Positions 8,037-14,999 of a stretch of 64,000 nucleotides of DNA are shown one piece after another; the first letter of the stretch is position 1, and the number at the start of each line of letters is the position of its first letter. Both the position numbers and the translations under genes were made by a program. The DNA comes from Hamadaea flava. Its GTDB lineage: Bacteria > Actinomycetota > Actinomycetes > Mycobacteriales > Micromonosporaceae. The notes below the pieces were generated by a model, which had not been told where the DNA came from, ran no database searches, and worked only from the letters and a program-made list of their open reading frames with translations. The stretch is from contig NZ_JAMZDZ010000001.1 of NCBI RefSeq assembly GCF_024172085.1, positions 2,232,001 to 2,296,000 of the forward strand, read 5' to 3'.

Positions 8037-8828
8037 TCAGGCGATCGGCACCATCCTGGCGGTGTTCTGGTCGGCAAGGTCGATCAGGATCATCGGGCCG
8101 CCGTCGGCCGGCATGGCCAGTGCATAGGTCGTGCCGCCGTGCAGCACCCGGATCGGGGCGTCATCGGCGCTGGCGCCGAGCGCATGGCGGAGATCGGCGA
8201 CGGTGTGCAGGGGTGCCGCTTGCCGCGTCGGCTCGCGGTGGATCTGGCCGGCGGGAGAGACGGTGTTGTTGGCGTGGCCGTTGCCGGGATCCGCGGCGGT
8301 TGCGGGCGGGGTGGGTTGCATTGCATCGCCGGGCGCGCCTGGCTCTGATGCAACGTCTGGATGGTCGCCGGTGCTCGCCGGCTCTCCGGCTTGCTTGCCG
8401 CCGCGATCGGCGGGTGTGCTGTGGTGCGACACCGAGTCGGCGGAAGCGTCGTCGTGGTCGACGGTGGGTCGTTCACTGTCTGCGAGCGCCTGCATCGGGC
8501 GATCTTCGGCTACCACGTCGGCGTCGGTGTTCTCGCGGTGGTCGATGTGTTCGGTGCGTTCGGTGTGGTCGGCGGCCCATCCGGCGAACACCTCGTGCAG
8601 GTCGTGGATGGTGGACACGACGGCCGACAGGCGTTCGAGCACGGGTTCGGCGACCTCGGCCAGTTGCTGCGGGTCCAGGCTTGTCAGGTGTCGGATGAGG
8701 CTGGTCATGCGCTGGCCGATGACGTCGGCGGTCGCGACTGCTTTGGCCGCCTTGTCAGGGTTGTCGATGGCCGGGCTGTGGCTCTTGCGGGAGCGGTGTG
8801 TGCGGGTGGCCGATGTTGGGCTGGTCAT
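8037..8828 (-). CDS. hypothetical protein with long disordered linker, 263 aa
   Basis: The start is the ATG at 8826-8828, preceded by AAAGGAC. A basic N-terminus (residues 1-30) leads into a helical domain (KAVATADVIGQRMTSLIRHL, then AEPVLERLSAVVSTIHDLHE) ending near residue 90. A long acidic, His/Ser/Pro-rich linker of about 100 residues follows. A small C-terminal domain (HTVADLRHALGASADDAPIR, then LAMPADGGPMILIDLADQNT) resembles short beta-rich domains found in other element-borne proteins. No catalytic motif is seen. The two-domain, flexible-linker design suggests an adaptor or DNA-associated role, but that is inference. Confidence 0.6.
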   Translation of the reverse strand: MTSPTSATRTHRSRKSHSPAIDNPDKAAKAVATADVIGQRMTSLIRHLTSLDPQQLAEVAEPVLERLSAVVSTIHDLHEVFAGWAADHTERTEHIDHRENTDADVVAEDRPMQALADSERPTVDHDDASADSVSHHSTPADRGGKQAGEPASTGDHPDVASEPGAPGDAMQPTPPATAADPGNGHANNTVSPAGQIHREPTRQAAPLHTVADLRHALGASADDAPIRVLHGGTTYALAMPADGGPMILIDLADQNTARMVPIA

Positions 8829-9024
8829 GAGGATGTCCTTTCCGGTTCTGGGCATGGCGAAGCCGCCGTCGTGGCACGACGGAGGGTTGTGACTGTTGGA
8901 TGCGGCGGGCCGCGCCGACGTGCCGCGATCGGGTCACGGCTGGCACCGCGCGTGGGCCGTGCGTGCCTGCGGCGGCGGGCGACGTCGCCGGTTTGCTGCC
9001 GCCGGTGGTCGGCGGCTGGTGTCG

Positions 9025-9732
9025 CTACGCGACGTCTGGACGTGTGCTGGGTCGTCCGGTGTCGGGTGCCGGTGGTGTGGGGATCTCGTCGAAGCCTCGG
9101 CTGGCGGCGATCTGCAGGGCCGGTGTGTCGTAGCTGTTGGCGAAGCCGCGGCAGATCGCCGCTGGCAGTTGCGGCTCGCTCATACCGGGCAGCGTCTGAT
9201 GGCAGATGACGAACGAGCCACCGGCGCGGGCCTGCGCCAGGAACTCGCGCAGATAGTCCGGGCCGAGATGCATCAGATCTCCAGGCCTGAGAATGCAGGT
9301 GCTGCACAGGTCTCGCATGAGCCGCGCCCGGCCGCTGACCGGGTCGTGGACGTCGAGGTCAGCCTCGGAATCCTCCGCGGTGTCGGTCAGGTCGGCCAGG
9401 CTCTCGGCGGTGTGGGCCTCGGCGAGTTCTTCCAGATTCGCGTAGCAGGCTGGCCAGCCGGGTTGGGGCTTGAGCGCGGCGGCGGGGATCTTGCCGGTCG
9501 CGGCGAGGAACCGGACACCGAGGTGCTCGACCCCGTGGGCGGCCAGCCACCCCGCGCAAGGCCGCTGCTGCTCACCCATGACACAGGCGACCATCGGCGC
9601 GGACAGGCCGGCCTCGTCGCCGCGGGCGCCGCAGCTGTCGCGCAAGGCAAGGACTTGCCGACCGGTCAGGGTCGGACGATTGTCGCGCCGCCACGGGCAG
9701 GATGCGCACGGAACAGATTCAGGTTGCAACAT
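9025..9732 (-). CDS. Cys-rich DUF6283-like protein, 235 aa
   Basis: The start is the ATG at 9730-9732 with an AAAGGA site. Near the N-terminus PCASCPWRRDNRPTLTGRQ carries the CxxCPWR signature I associate with DUF6283 proteins. MVACVMGEQQRPCAG then supplies further cysteines. The C-terminal half has a second Cys set: DLCSTCILRPGDLMHL, then FVICHQTLPG and AAICRGFANSYDT. That half resembles a second family common in actinomycete phages and plasmids (CxxCIxRPG...CHxT...CRGF). Two metal-binding modules in one chain are therefore likely. The role is not known; an iron-sulfur or zinc site is possible from the Cys spacing. Confidence 0.7.
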   Translation of the reverse strand: MLQPESVPCASCPWRRDNRPTLTGRQVLALRDSCGARGDEAGLSAPMVACVMGEQQRPCAGWLAAHGVEHLGVRFLAATGKIPAAALKPQPGWPACYANLEELAEAHTAESLADLTDTAEDSEADLDVHDPVSGRARLMRDLCSTCILRPGDLMHLGPDYLREFLAQARAGGSFVICHQTLPGMSEPQLPAAICRGFANSYDTPALQIAASRGFDEIPTPPAPDTGRPSTRPDVA

Positions 9733-9753
9733 CAGGATTCCTTTCTAGACATT

Positions 9754-9815
9754 CGGGCACCATCTGTCTGCTGCCCGCGGTCACGGGCAGAGATGTGCGA
9801 TCAGCCTGGTGCCCG
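9754..9815 (-). terminator. nested hairpin upstream of the DUF6283-like gene
   Basis: Outer 9-bp arms at 9754-9762 and 9807-9815 enclose an inner 7-bp stem (9771-9777 with 9784-9790). It fills the gap between two minus-strand genes. Confidence 0.45.
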
Positions 9816-9883
9816 CGACGGGGTTGCCGAACGGCCCTGATCTGTGTGACCAGGGACGTTCCGCCTTGACGTGTGGTTCGCGA

Positions 9884-10207
9884 TTACAGTTCGCCGGCGA
9901 TGGTGGCCAGAGCCTCCGGGATGGTGGAGTGCTCGACAGCGACCGCCAGGCGGTGCAAGTCGGCGTCGTCGAGCCGGCGGCCGATGACCAGCTTCAAACA
10001 CGCGCGGGGCAGCGCCAAACAGGTCTGTTGACGACTGAGCGCGTTGGCGACGTCGGTGAGAATCGACTTCGCCTCGACTTCCGCCTCCTCCAGGTCGCGG
10101 GCGTTGTTCTCGGCGATGGCTGCGGCGTATCGGGCGTACCAGCCGGTGAGATCGGCGGCGACGTCAGCGGCAAGGACATGCGCGACGACGACCAGGGATA
10201 AGGACAT
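9884..10207 (-). CDS. small helical protein, 107 aa
   Basis: The start is the ATG at 10205-10207 behind a strong AAGGAGG site. The N-terminus (MSLSLVVVAHVLAADVAADL) is hydrophobic but short, and the rest is helical with an acidic centre (ARDLEEAEVEAKSILTDVAN). The C-terminus (LDDADLHRLAVAVEHSTIPE) also reads as helices. No motif or family is recognised. A 16-bp stem hairpin precedes it. Confidence 0.55.
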   Translation of the reverse strand: MSLSLVVVAHVLAADVAADLTGWYARYAAAIAENNARDLEEAEVEAKSILTDVANALSRQQTCLALPRACLKLVIGRRLDDADLHRLAVAVEHSTIPEALATIAGEL

Positions 10208-10336
10208 CGAGGTGCCTCCTTGAGCGTGAAAGCTCCCGGCTCCAGCCGGCATGCCACGGAAGAGGCAGCTGCGGTGGGAGTCGGTGCGCGGTTGAGTCGT
10301 GGGCGGCTGCGCCCCTACCCAGACCCACGTAACAGC

Positions 10337-10380
10337 GGTGGGCAGGCGTGCCACGGCGGCATGCGGCATGCCTGCCCACC
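10337..10380 (-). terminator. hairpin with 16-bp arms, one mismatch
   Basis: Arms 10337-10352 and 10365-10380 pair at 15 of 16 positions around a 12-base loop. It lies between the stop of the 273-aa winged-helix gene and the start of the 107-aa gene. Confidence 0.55.
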
Positions 10381-10398
10381 GGTGGATGGGTGTTCGGC

Positions 10399-11220
10399 TC
10401 AGCTCGCGTGTGCGGTGGTGTCGTCTGGGTCGTAGACGAACATCGCCTTCGTGGTCTCGACGCGCTGGATCTTGGCCTCGTGGGCGAGTTTGTTGCAGGC
10501 GTTGATGACCGCGCCGTCGGCGGCGTCGATGGCCTTGCCGATCGTGTGCGGAGTGACCTGCTGCCCAGGGTGAGCGGTCAGGTAGGCCAGCACTTCGGCT
10601 TGCAGCTGGTGCTTCTTGCGGATTGGCTTACCTGAGCGGGTGTACGGTCGGCGAGGCTTGTCCGCTGGCGCGTCGGCGTCCGGCGGCCCGCCGCCATCCG
10701 GAGTAGCCGTGTCATCGACGCTGCTGTCACCGTCGGCCTCATCGGGACCGATGGGGCCAGTCCTCTCAGACTGTTCAGGCTCCTCATCCACTTCTGGCCG
10801 CTCCGGCTCCTCCGGTTGCTCGTCTTCCTCGCGCTGCGAGAGGGCCGCTGCCGTGGTCCGGTCATCCGGTTCGTGAGCGGCTGCTGCGGGATCGGAGGTC
10901 TCCGGCTGTGGTTCGGTGTCTTCGTCTGCCCGTTCGTCGGCAGGCGCGCTAGGGCTGGCTGGTTCGGTCGAGTCGGTGCCGTCGGCGATGGTAGCGGCGG
11001 CGGTAGCGGTGGCTGACGGGGTCGGTTCGGTCGACTCTGTGGGCTCGGCGGCGGTCCAGATGCTGGCGTCGTCGCGGTGCACGTGTCCGGCAGCGGCGAT
11101 CTTTCGCAGGCTGGCTGTGACGGTGGAGTAGCCGAGGCCGGTGCGTTCGGCGATCACGGCGGGGGTTGCCGGGCCGTGCGTCTGCAGATCGGTCAGAATC
11201 GTTTGCTGTGCGGAGGTCAT
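10399..11220 (-). CDS. double winged-helix protein with acidic linker, 273 aa
   Basis: The start is the ATG at 11218-11220 with a GAGGAG site. Residues 1-50 form a MarR/GntR-like winged helix (TILTDLQTHGPATPAVIAER, then TGLGYSTVTASLRKIAAAGH). A highly acidic, Glu/Pro/Thr-rich linker of about 120 residues follows. A second winged helix (about 205-262; LQAEVLAYLTAHPGQQVTPH, then ADGAVINACNKLAHEAKI) resembles the N-terminal domain of the MoxR-like ATPase at 6601-7689. Two DNA-binding heads joined by a long charged tether suggest bridging of two DNA sites or a regulator of the element. The gene has its own recurring-type promoter at 11362-11390. Confidence 0.7.
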   Translation of the reverse strand: MTSAQQTILTDLQTHGPATPAVIAERTGLGYSTVTASLRKIAAAGHVHRDDASIWTAAEPTESTEPTPSATATAAATIADGTDSTEPASPSAPADERADEDTEPQPETSDPAAAAHEPDDRTTAAALSQREEDEQPEEPERPEVDEEPEQSERTGPIGPDEADGDSSVDDTATPDGGGPPDADAPADKPRRPYTRSGKPIRKKHQLQAEVLAYLTAHPGQQVTPHTIGKAIDAADGAVINACNKLAHEAKIQRVETTKAMFVYDPDDTTAHAS

Positions 11221-11361
11221 CGCAGCTCCTCAAAGGGAATTGATTGCCAGAGACGGCGTAGGTGTTAGTCGGCGGCTCGTCGCTGTCCCGAGCAGCGGCA
11301 CTCTGGCCTGGTGCTGGCCCGGGAAGTCACGTGTTGCCGTTCGGTCGAGGTGTCGACGTTG

Positions 11362-11390
11362 ATGGACGCTCCACGGCGGCTGATGTACAA
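11362..11390 (-). promoter_or_regulatory. promoter of the recurring ACTTGATC type
   Basis: -35 TTGTAC (11385-11390, in the context ACTTGTAC), 17-base spacer, -10 GTCCAT (11362-11367), 142 bases upstream of the double winged-helix gene. The surrounding gap 11221-11579 (about 360 bases) shows no credible gene. Confidence 0.55.
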
Positions 11391-11579
11391 GTCACAACAG
11401 GAGGGCCGTCGTCGTCGCCCGTGGGCGGGTGGCAGCCGGATAGCAGCGCGGGCTGGGGTGACAGGGGCTGGCAGAAGCGGCGGCTCGTGCCGACTCCAGC
11501 CAGGCGCCTGCGGATCGGGTGGCGGCCCCGCGAGGCAGTGAGCACAAGCCGGCCGCCTGGGAGTCGAGCTGTCGGTGGG

Positions 11580-12911
11580 TCAGGATGTTCGGTGCCACCG
11601 CCAGCCGTCGACGGGCACCTGGCGCAGCCCGAAACCGTCTGGCCGCAGGACTTCGGCAGCGGCGGGTCCGGTCCCGGGGGTGTGCAGGTGCACGACGTGG
11701 CCTTCGACGGTGAGCCGTGCGCGGGTCTGCTGCTGACCGGCGGTGTAGAGGGCGGTTGCGAGCTGTGTGATGCCGGAACTGGTCAGCATGGGGTTGACCG
11801 GCTGGCCGATGGGGCTTTCACGGGGCACGAACGCGTCGACCTCGATGCTGGTGCCGGCGAGGGTGACGGTGGCGACGGTCAGCGGTGGTTCGGCGGTCGG
11901 CTGGGCGGTCCACGCGATGCGGGTGCGGCCGGTGGGATACAGGCCGAGCCGGTTGGGTCGCAGGATCGCCACCGGTCCGGCGTTGCGCTGGTTGTGGTCG
12001 ACGCGGAACAGCACGGCGTCGGGATCGGTGAACACGATCTGGTCCCCTCCCTCGCCGTCGTACTGCGCGTTGGTGTCGTGCAGGTCGTACGCGAGCTGGA
12101 GCAGGGTGTCTCGGGACAGCCAGGGCACCACCCTGCGGTACTCGGGCTGGATCAGCAACGCCGGGTATCCGTCGGCCAGATCAGGCCGCCGCACGAAGGC
12201 GCGGCGAAATGTCAGCCCGTGATAGTTCAGGCGGGTACGGATCGGCCTCACCGTTTCGGCCCAGCCGTGCGGTAGCCGGTAGAGGCCGTCGTCGTCACGG
12301 TCGAGCAGCAACTTGCTCGGGGTGCCTTCGGCGGTGCTGGTGATGACGATCGCGGTGCCGTCTTCGGCCAGCAGCAGCTGACCGCGACCCGCGGTGTTCA
12401 GGTCTTCGCCGATGCGCTGCAGTCCGCTGCGGCTGATCGCGGCCGGTGGCGTGCTGCCGGGCTCGTGGTAGCCGATGATCGTGGCCCGGTACGGTCCCAT
12501 TCCTCCGCGCAGGGTCACGTCGACCAGGGTGTGGCGGGCCACAGGCGGCTGTGGCGCTGGGCAGGGTCCTTGGTGCGGCAGTAGCGGGCAGCCCGCTGAC
12601 CGACGCGGGCAGAACAGGTCCACGCCGGCGTACGGTGCGGCATCGGTGTCGGCGTCGGCGTCGGCGTCGGCGTCGTACACCAGCTGGCCGGCCAGGATGC
12701 CGCGTCCGAGCGGGGCCAGGGCGTGCCGGACGACAGCGGCGACCACAGTCGGGTCGGCGGATCCGCGCAACTGCGCCTCGACGGGACCGTCCCCGGCGGG
12801 CGGGTAGGTGAACGTGAGTAGCTCGGTGCGGATGTCGGACAGTAGCCGGCCGACCGTCTGAGGTATCGGGCCGTCGGTGGTCAGGACAAGGGTGTAGTTA
12901 CGAAAGTTCAT
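11580..12911 (-). CDS. hypothetical protein, 443 aa
   Basis: The start is the ATG at 12909-12911 (MNFRNYTLVLTTDGPIPQTV). The protein is strand-rich, with no signal peptide and no membrane helix. Around residue 80 a coding hexanucleotide repeat (GTCGGC units, 12645-12675) encodes an Asp/Ala run. It is followed by a short Cys pair (LFCPRRSAGCPLLPH). The remainder has no recognised motif (for example LNYHGLTFRRAFVRRPDLAD and DAVLFRVDHNQRNAGPVAIL). The N-terminal 'TLVLTTDG' strand is reminiscent of the openings of the proteins at 25165-26202 and 26439-27152. Function unknown. Confidence 0.6.
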   Translation of the reverse strand: MNFRNYTLVLTTDGPIPQTVGRLLSDIRTELLTFTYPPAGDGPVEAQLRGSADPTVVAAVVRHALAPLGRGILAGQLVYDADADADADTDAAPYAGVDLFCPRRSAGCPLLPHQGPCPAPQPPVARHTLVDVTLRGGMGPYRATIIGYHEPGSTPPAAISRSGLQRIGEDLNTAGRGQLLLAEDGTAIVITSTAEGTPSKLLLDRDDDGLYRLPHGWAETVRPIRTRLNYHGLTFRRAFVRRPDLADGYPALLIQPEYRRVVPWLSRDTLLQLAYDLHDTNAQYDGEGGDQIVFTDPDAVLFRVDHNQRNAGPVAILRPNRLGLYPTGRTRIAWTAQPTAEPPLTVATVTLAGTSIEVDAFVPRESPIGQPVNPMLTSSGITQLATALYTAGQQQTRARLTVEGHVVHLHTPGTGPAAAEVLRPDGFGLRQVPVDGWRWHRTS

Positions 12912-12936
12912 GGCAGGTGCCTCTTCAGAAGGGTGG

Positions 12937-12980
12937 GGCCAGGCACACCGGTCCCACATGGGCCGGTGGTGTGCCTGGCC
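12937..12980 (-). terminator. hairpin with perfect 13-bp arms
   Basis: Arms 12937-12949 and 12968-12980 around an 18-base loop, between the GGDEF-like gene stop (12995) and the start of the 443-aa gene. Confidence 0.55.
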
Positions 12981-12994
12981 AGGCTGGAAAGGGG

Positions 12995-13663
12995 CTATCG
13001 GTGGCGGGGGCGGTCGCGGTCGCGTAGCGCCGGCCGGGCGGGGATGTGGTCGATGTCGTTGCCGCTGGGCCGGTGGGCGACGACTTTGGTGGTGTCGTCT
13101 TTGGCTTCGTACATGGCCCGGTCGGCGTGTTTAAACAGCAGCGGAGCGTTCAGCCCGACCCGATACGCGGCGACACCGATCGACACGCGGACGTCCAGGG
13201 TTGGGCAGCCGGGAAGCGTGAAGGGCCTGTGGCCGATGGCGTTGCGGATCGCGATGGCGGCGCTCATGCCCGTGTCGAGGTCGCCGGGGCCGCATCCCGC
13301 GAACTCGTCGCCATGCAGGTGGCCGATCTGCCAACCGTGGCGGGCGATCGTGCGCATCCTTCGGGCGACCTCGATGATCACCTGGTCGCCGGCGTCGTGG
13401 CCGTAGGTGTCGTTGACCTGTTTGAACTGGTCGAGGTCGGCCAGCCACACCCACACCGGCCGGTCCGCGGCCAGCAGCTGGTGCAGCTGTGCCAGGAGGC
13501 CTTCGCGGTTGAGCAGGCCGGTCAGCGGGTCGTGGGCGGCGGTGTGCTCCGCTCGGCGCAGCTGTGCGCGCAGGTCGGTGACCAGTCGCTGCCGGGTAAG
13601 CCCGGCGACGGTGGCGGCGGCCACGCCGACGCCGATGGTCACCAGAGTGGTTCGCGTGAACAA
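12995..13663 (-). CDS. GGDEF-domain protein with degenerate signature, 222 aa
   Basis: The start is a TTG (13661-13663) with a GGGAGGAG ribosome site, giving MFTRTTLVTIGVGVAAATVA, a single N-terminal membrane helix. Residues about 45-200 are a GGDEF domain. AHDPLTGLLNREGL opens it, LADLDQFKQVNDTYGHDAGD is the metal/substrate segment, and the active-site loop reads LHGDEFAG instead of GGDEF. VSIGVAAY and LFKHADRAMYEAK close the domain. Full domains make cyclic di-GMP from two GTP. With His replacing the first Gly, activity is uncertain and the protein may bind nucleotide without catalysis. Short GGDEF proteins are a recurring cargo of actinomycete mobile elements. Confidence 0.85.
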   Translation of the reverse strand: MFTRTTLVTIGVGVAAATVAGLTRQRLVTDLRAQLRRAEHTAAHDPLTGLLNREGLLAQLHQLLAADRPVWVWLADLDQFKQVNDTYGHDAGDQVIIEVARRMRTIARHGWQIGHLHGDEFAGCGPGDLDTGMSAAIAIRNAIGHRPFTLPGCPTLDVRVSIGVAAYRVGLNAPLLFKHADRAMYEAKDDTTKVVAHRPSGNDIDHIPARPALRDRDRPRHR

Positions 13664-13691
13664 TGGACAGTGCTCCTCCCTTGCAGGAGCA

Positions 13692-13729
13692 CCGGGGGCG
13701 GCGAGGGTTCCAAGCTGCGCCGTCCCCGG
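13692..13729 (-). terminator. hairpin with 12-bp arms, one mismatch
   Basis: Arms 13692-13703 and 13718-13729, just upstream of the ribosome site of the GGDEF-like gene. It lies between that gene's promoter and its start, so it is a leader hairpin rather than a simple terminator. Confidence 0.45.
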
Positions 13730-13811
13730 GCTATGCGGAAATGGGTCGGGGCCGTGCCCTCCCGGTGCTATCCCCGGGGAGACAGCGGGTGAGCGGAGGC
13801 CCCTGGTGGAG

Positions 13812-13840
13812 ATCCACGCCGCAGTGGCGCGGAAGATCAA
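13812..13840 (-). promoter_or_regulatory. promoter of the recurring ACTTGATC type
   Basis: -35 TTGATC (13835-13840), 17-base spacer, -10 GTGGAT (13812-13817), about 150 bases upstream of the GGDEF-like gene and 57 bases downstream of the preceding gene's stop. Confidence 0.6.
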
Positions 13841-13896
13841 GTCATCGGATCCCAGATCGGCGCAGCCCCTGTGGGCCGCTTTCGGGATCGGTGTCG

Positions 13897-14334
13897 TCAG
13901 CGGTTGGGGGCCATGCCGATCACGCACTGGTCGGAGTTCGGCAGGTCGAGGGTCAGCCACTGGTAGCCCAGTGCGGCGGTTTCGCGCAGAGCTTCGAGGA
14001 AGGTCTTGTCTGTGCTGAACGGCGCGTCGAGGGGAAAGTCTTCGATGAAGTCGTCGCGGCCGATCTCTTCGATGTGGCCGAGGTCTTGGCGGCTTCCAGG
14101 CCCGTAGCCGTCGGCGTAGACGACCACGTTTGACTCGGGATTGGCCGGGTCGTGCAGTGGTCCGGGGATGCCGCTGCTCATCATGTAGGTGCCGTCGTCT
14201 TTGACCCACATCAGCCGTGGCCGAGGCGGCTGAGCGGCCAAGTCGGGGTTGTACGAGGGCGCGTGCTCGGGTGCGGTGACGGCGTGTTCGGCCAGCTTGA
14301 GCACCTCGTAGAGCGGGAATCTGAGCGTGATCAT
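13897..14334 (-). CDS. DUF3085-like protein, 145 aa
   Basis: The start is the ATG at 14332-14334. It opens MITLRFPLYEVLKLAEHAVT, continues with LMWVKDDGTYMMSSGIPG and VVVYADGYGPG, and ends with GRDDFIEDF and YQWLTLDLPNSDQ. This order resembles DUF3085 proteins, which are small proteins frequent on conjugative elements and have no known activity. There is no membrane segment or cysteine cluster. The family call is from memory of the pattern and should be treated as probable, not certain. Confidence 0.6.
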   Translation of the reverse strand: MITLRFPLYEVLKLAEHAVTAPEHAPSYNPDLAAQPPRPRLMWVKDDGTYMMSSGIPGPLHDPANPESNVVVYADGYGPGSRQDLGHIEEIGRDDFIEDFPLDAPFSTDKTFLEALRETAALGYQWLTLDLPNSDQCVIGMAPNR

Positions 14335-14362
14335 CGTTGCCTCCGATGGGTTGTCGATATCG

Positions 14363-14440
14363 CCGTCGGCGGGTGCCGACGGCTGGAAGAAGCCACAACG
14401 CCCCGCTGGTGCCAGCCAAAAGGCAGGGACTGGCGGGGCG
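14363..14440 (-). terminator. two adjacent hairpins upstream of the DUF3085-like gene
   Basis: First stem: perfect 8-bp arms 14363-14370 and 14375-14382. Second stem: perfect 8-bp arms 14399-14406 and 14433-14440. Both lie in the 126-base gap between two minus-strand genes. Confidence 0.5.
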
Positions 14441-14460
14441 CAGCGAGATGCGTGGCGGGC

Positions 14461-14868
14461 TCAGGTGGTGACGGCCTGGACGAGGCCGTGGTGGCGCAGT
14501 TCGGCCAGGGTGTGGCGCAGGGCGGCGGTGCTGGTGCGGCAGCGGCGGGCGATCGCGGTGACGGTGGCCGACGGGAACCAGTAGAGGGTGTCGAGGACGT
14601 CGGCGAGCCGGGCTGGCATTTGTGCGGTGGGGGGCGTCTGGTGTCCTGGGCGGGTGATCGCCCAGCGGGTAGCCGGTGCGGCGGGCTGCCGGCCTCGCGC
14701 GAGGGCGGCGGCGCGTCGGGCGGTGGCAGCAGGGATGCAGGGCCACAGCTGTCCGTGGCAGTGCAGTTGGTCGCAGCGGCCGGTCGGGCCGGGCCGGTGC
14801 GTGGCCAGGACCTGCTGGGCGTCATTGAGCAGGAGAACATCAACACGGCTGCGGGTGAGCGTGGTCAT
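14461..14868 (-). CDS. small HTH protein with Cys/His-rich N-terminus, 135 aa
   Basis: The start is the ATG at 14866-14868 (MTTLTRSRVDVLLLNDAQQV). The N-terminal 55 residues contain RCDQLHCHGQLWPCIP, a possible metal site. The C-terminal 45 residues form a helix-turn-helix (LYWFPSATVTAIARRCRTST, then AALRHTLAELRHHGLV). It probably binds DNA as a small regulator within the element. Its recurring-type promoter lies 30 bases upstream (14898-14926), which gives a very short leader. Confidence 0.6.
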   Translation of the reverse strand: MTTLTRSRVDVLLLNDAQQVLATHRPGPTGRCDQLHCHGQLWPCIPAATARRAAALARGRQPAAPATRWAITRPGHQTPPTAQMPARLADVLDTLYWFPSATVTAIARRCRTSTAALRHTLAELRHHGLVQAVTT

Positions 14869-14897
14869 CGAGAACCCCTTTCCATAGGATCACGTCG

Positions 14898-14926
14898 ATC
14901 CAGCGATGGGGCGGGCGAAAGATCAA
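14898..14926 (-). promoter_or_regulatory. promoter of the recurring ACTTGATC type
   Basis: -35 TTGATC (14921-14926, context GACTTGATC), 17-base spacer, -10 CTGGAT (14898-14903), 30 bases upstream of the small HTH gene. Confidence 0.6.
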
Positions 14927-14999
14927 GTCACATCGCTGCAGGCAGCGGACAGGCTGCCGAGGCGGGGGTGCGCCTGCTCGCCTCGGCAGTCCGCCGGCG

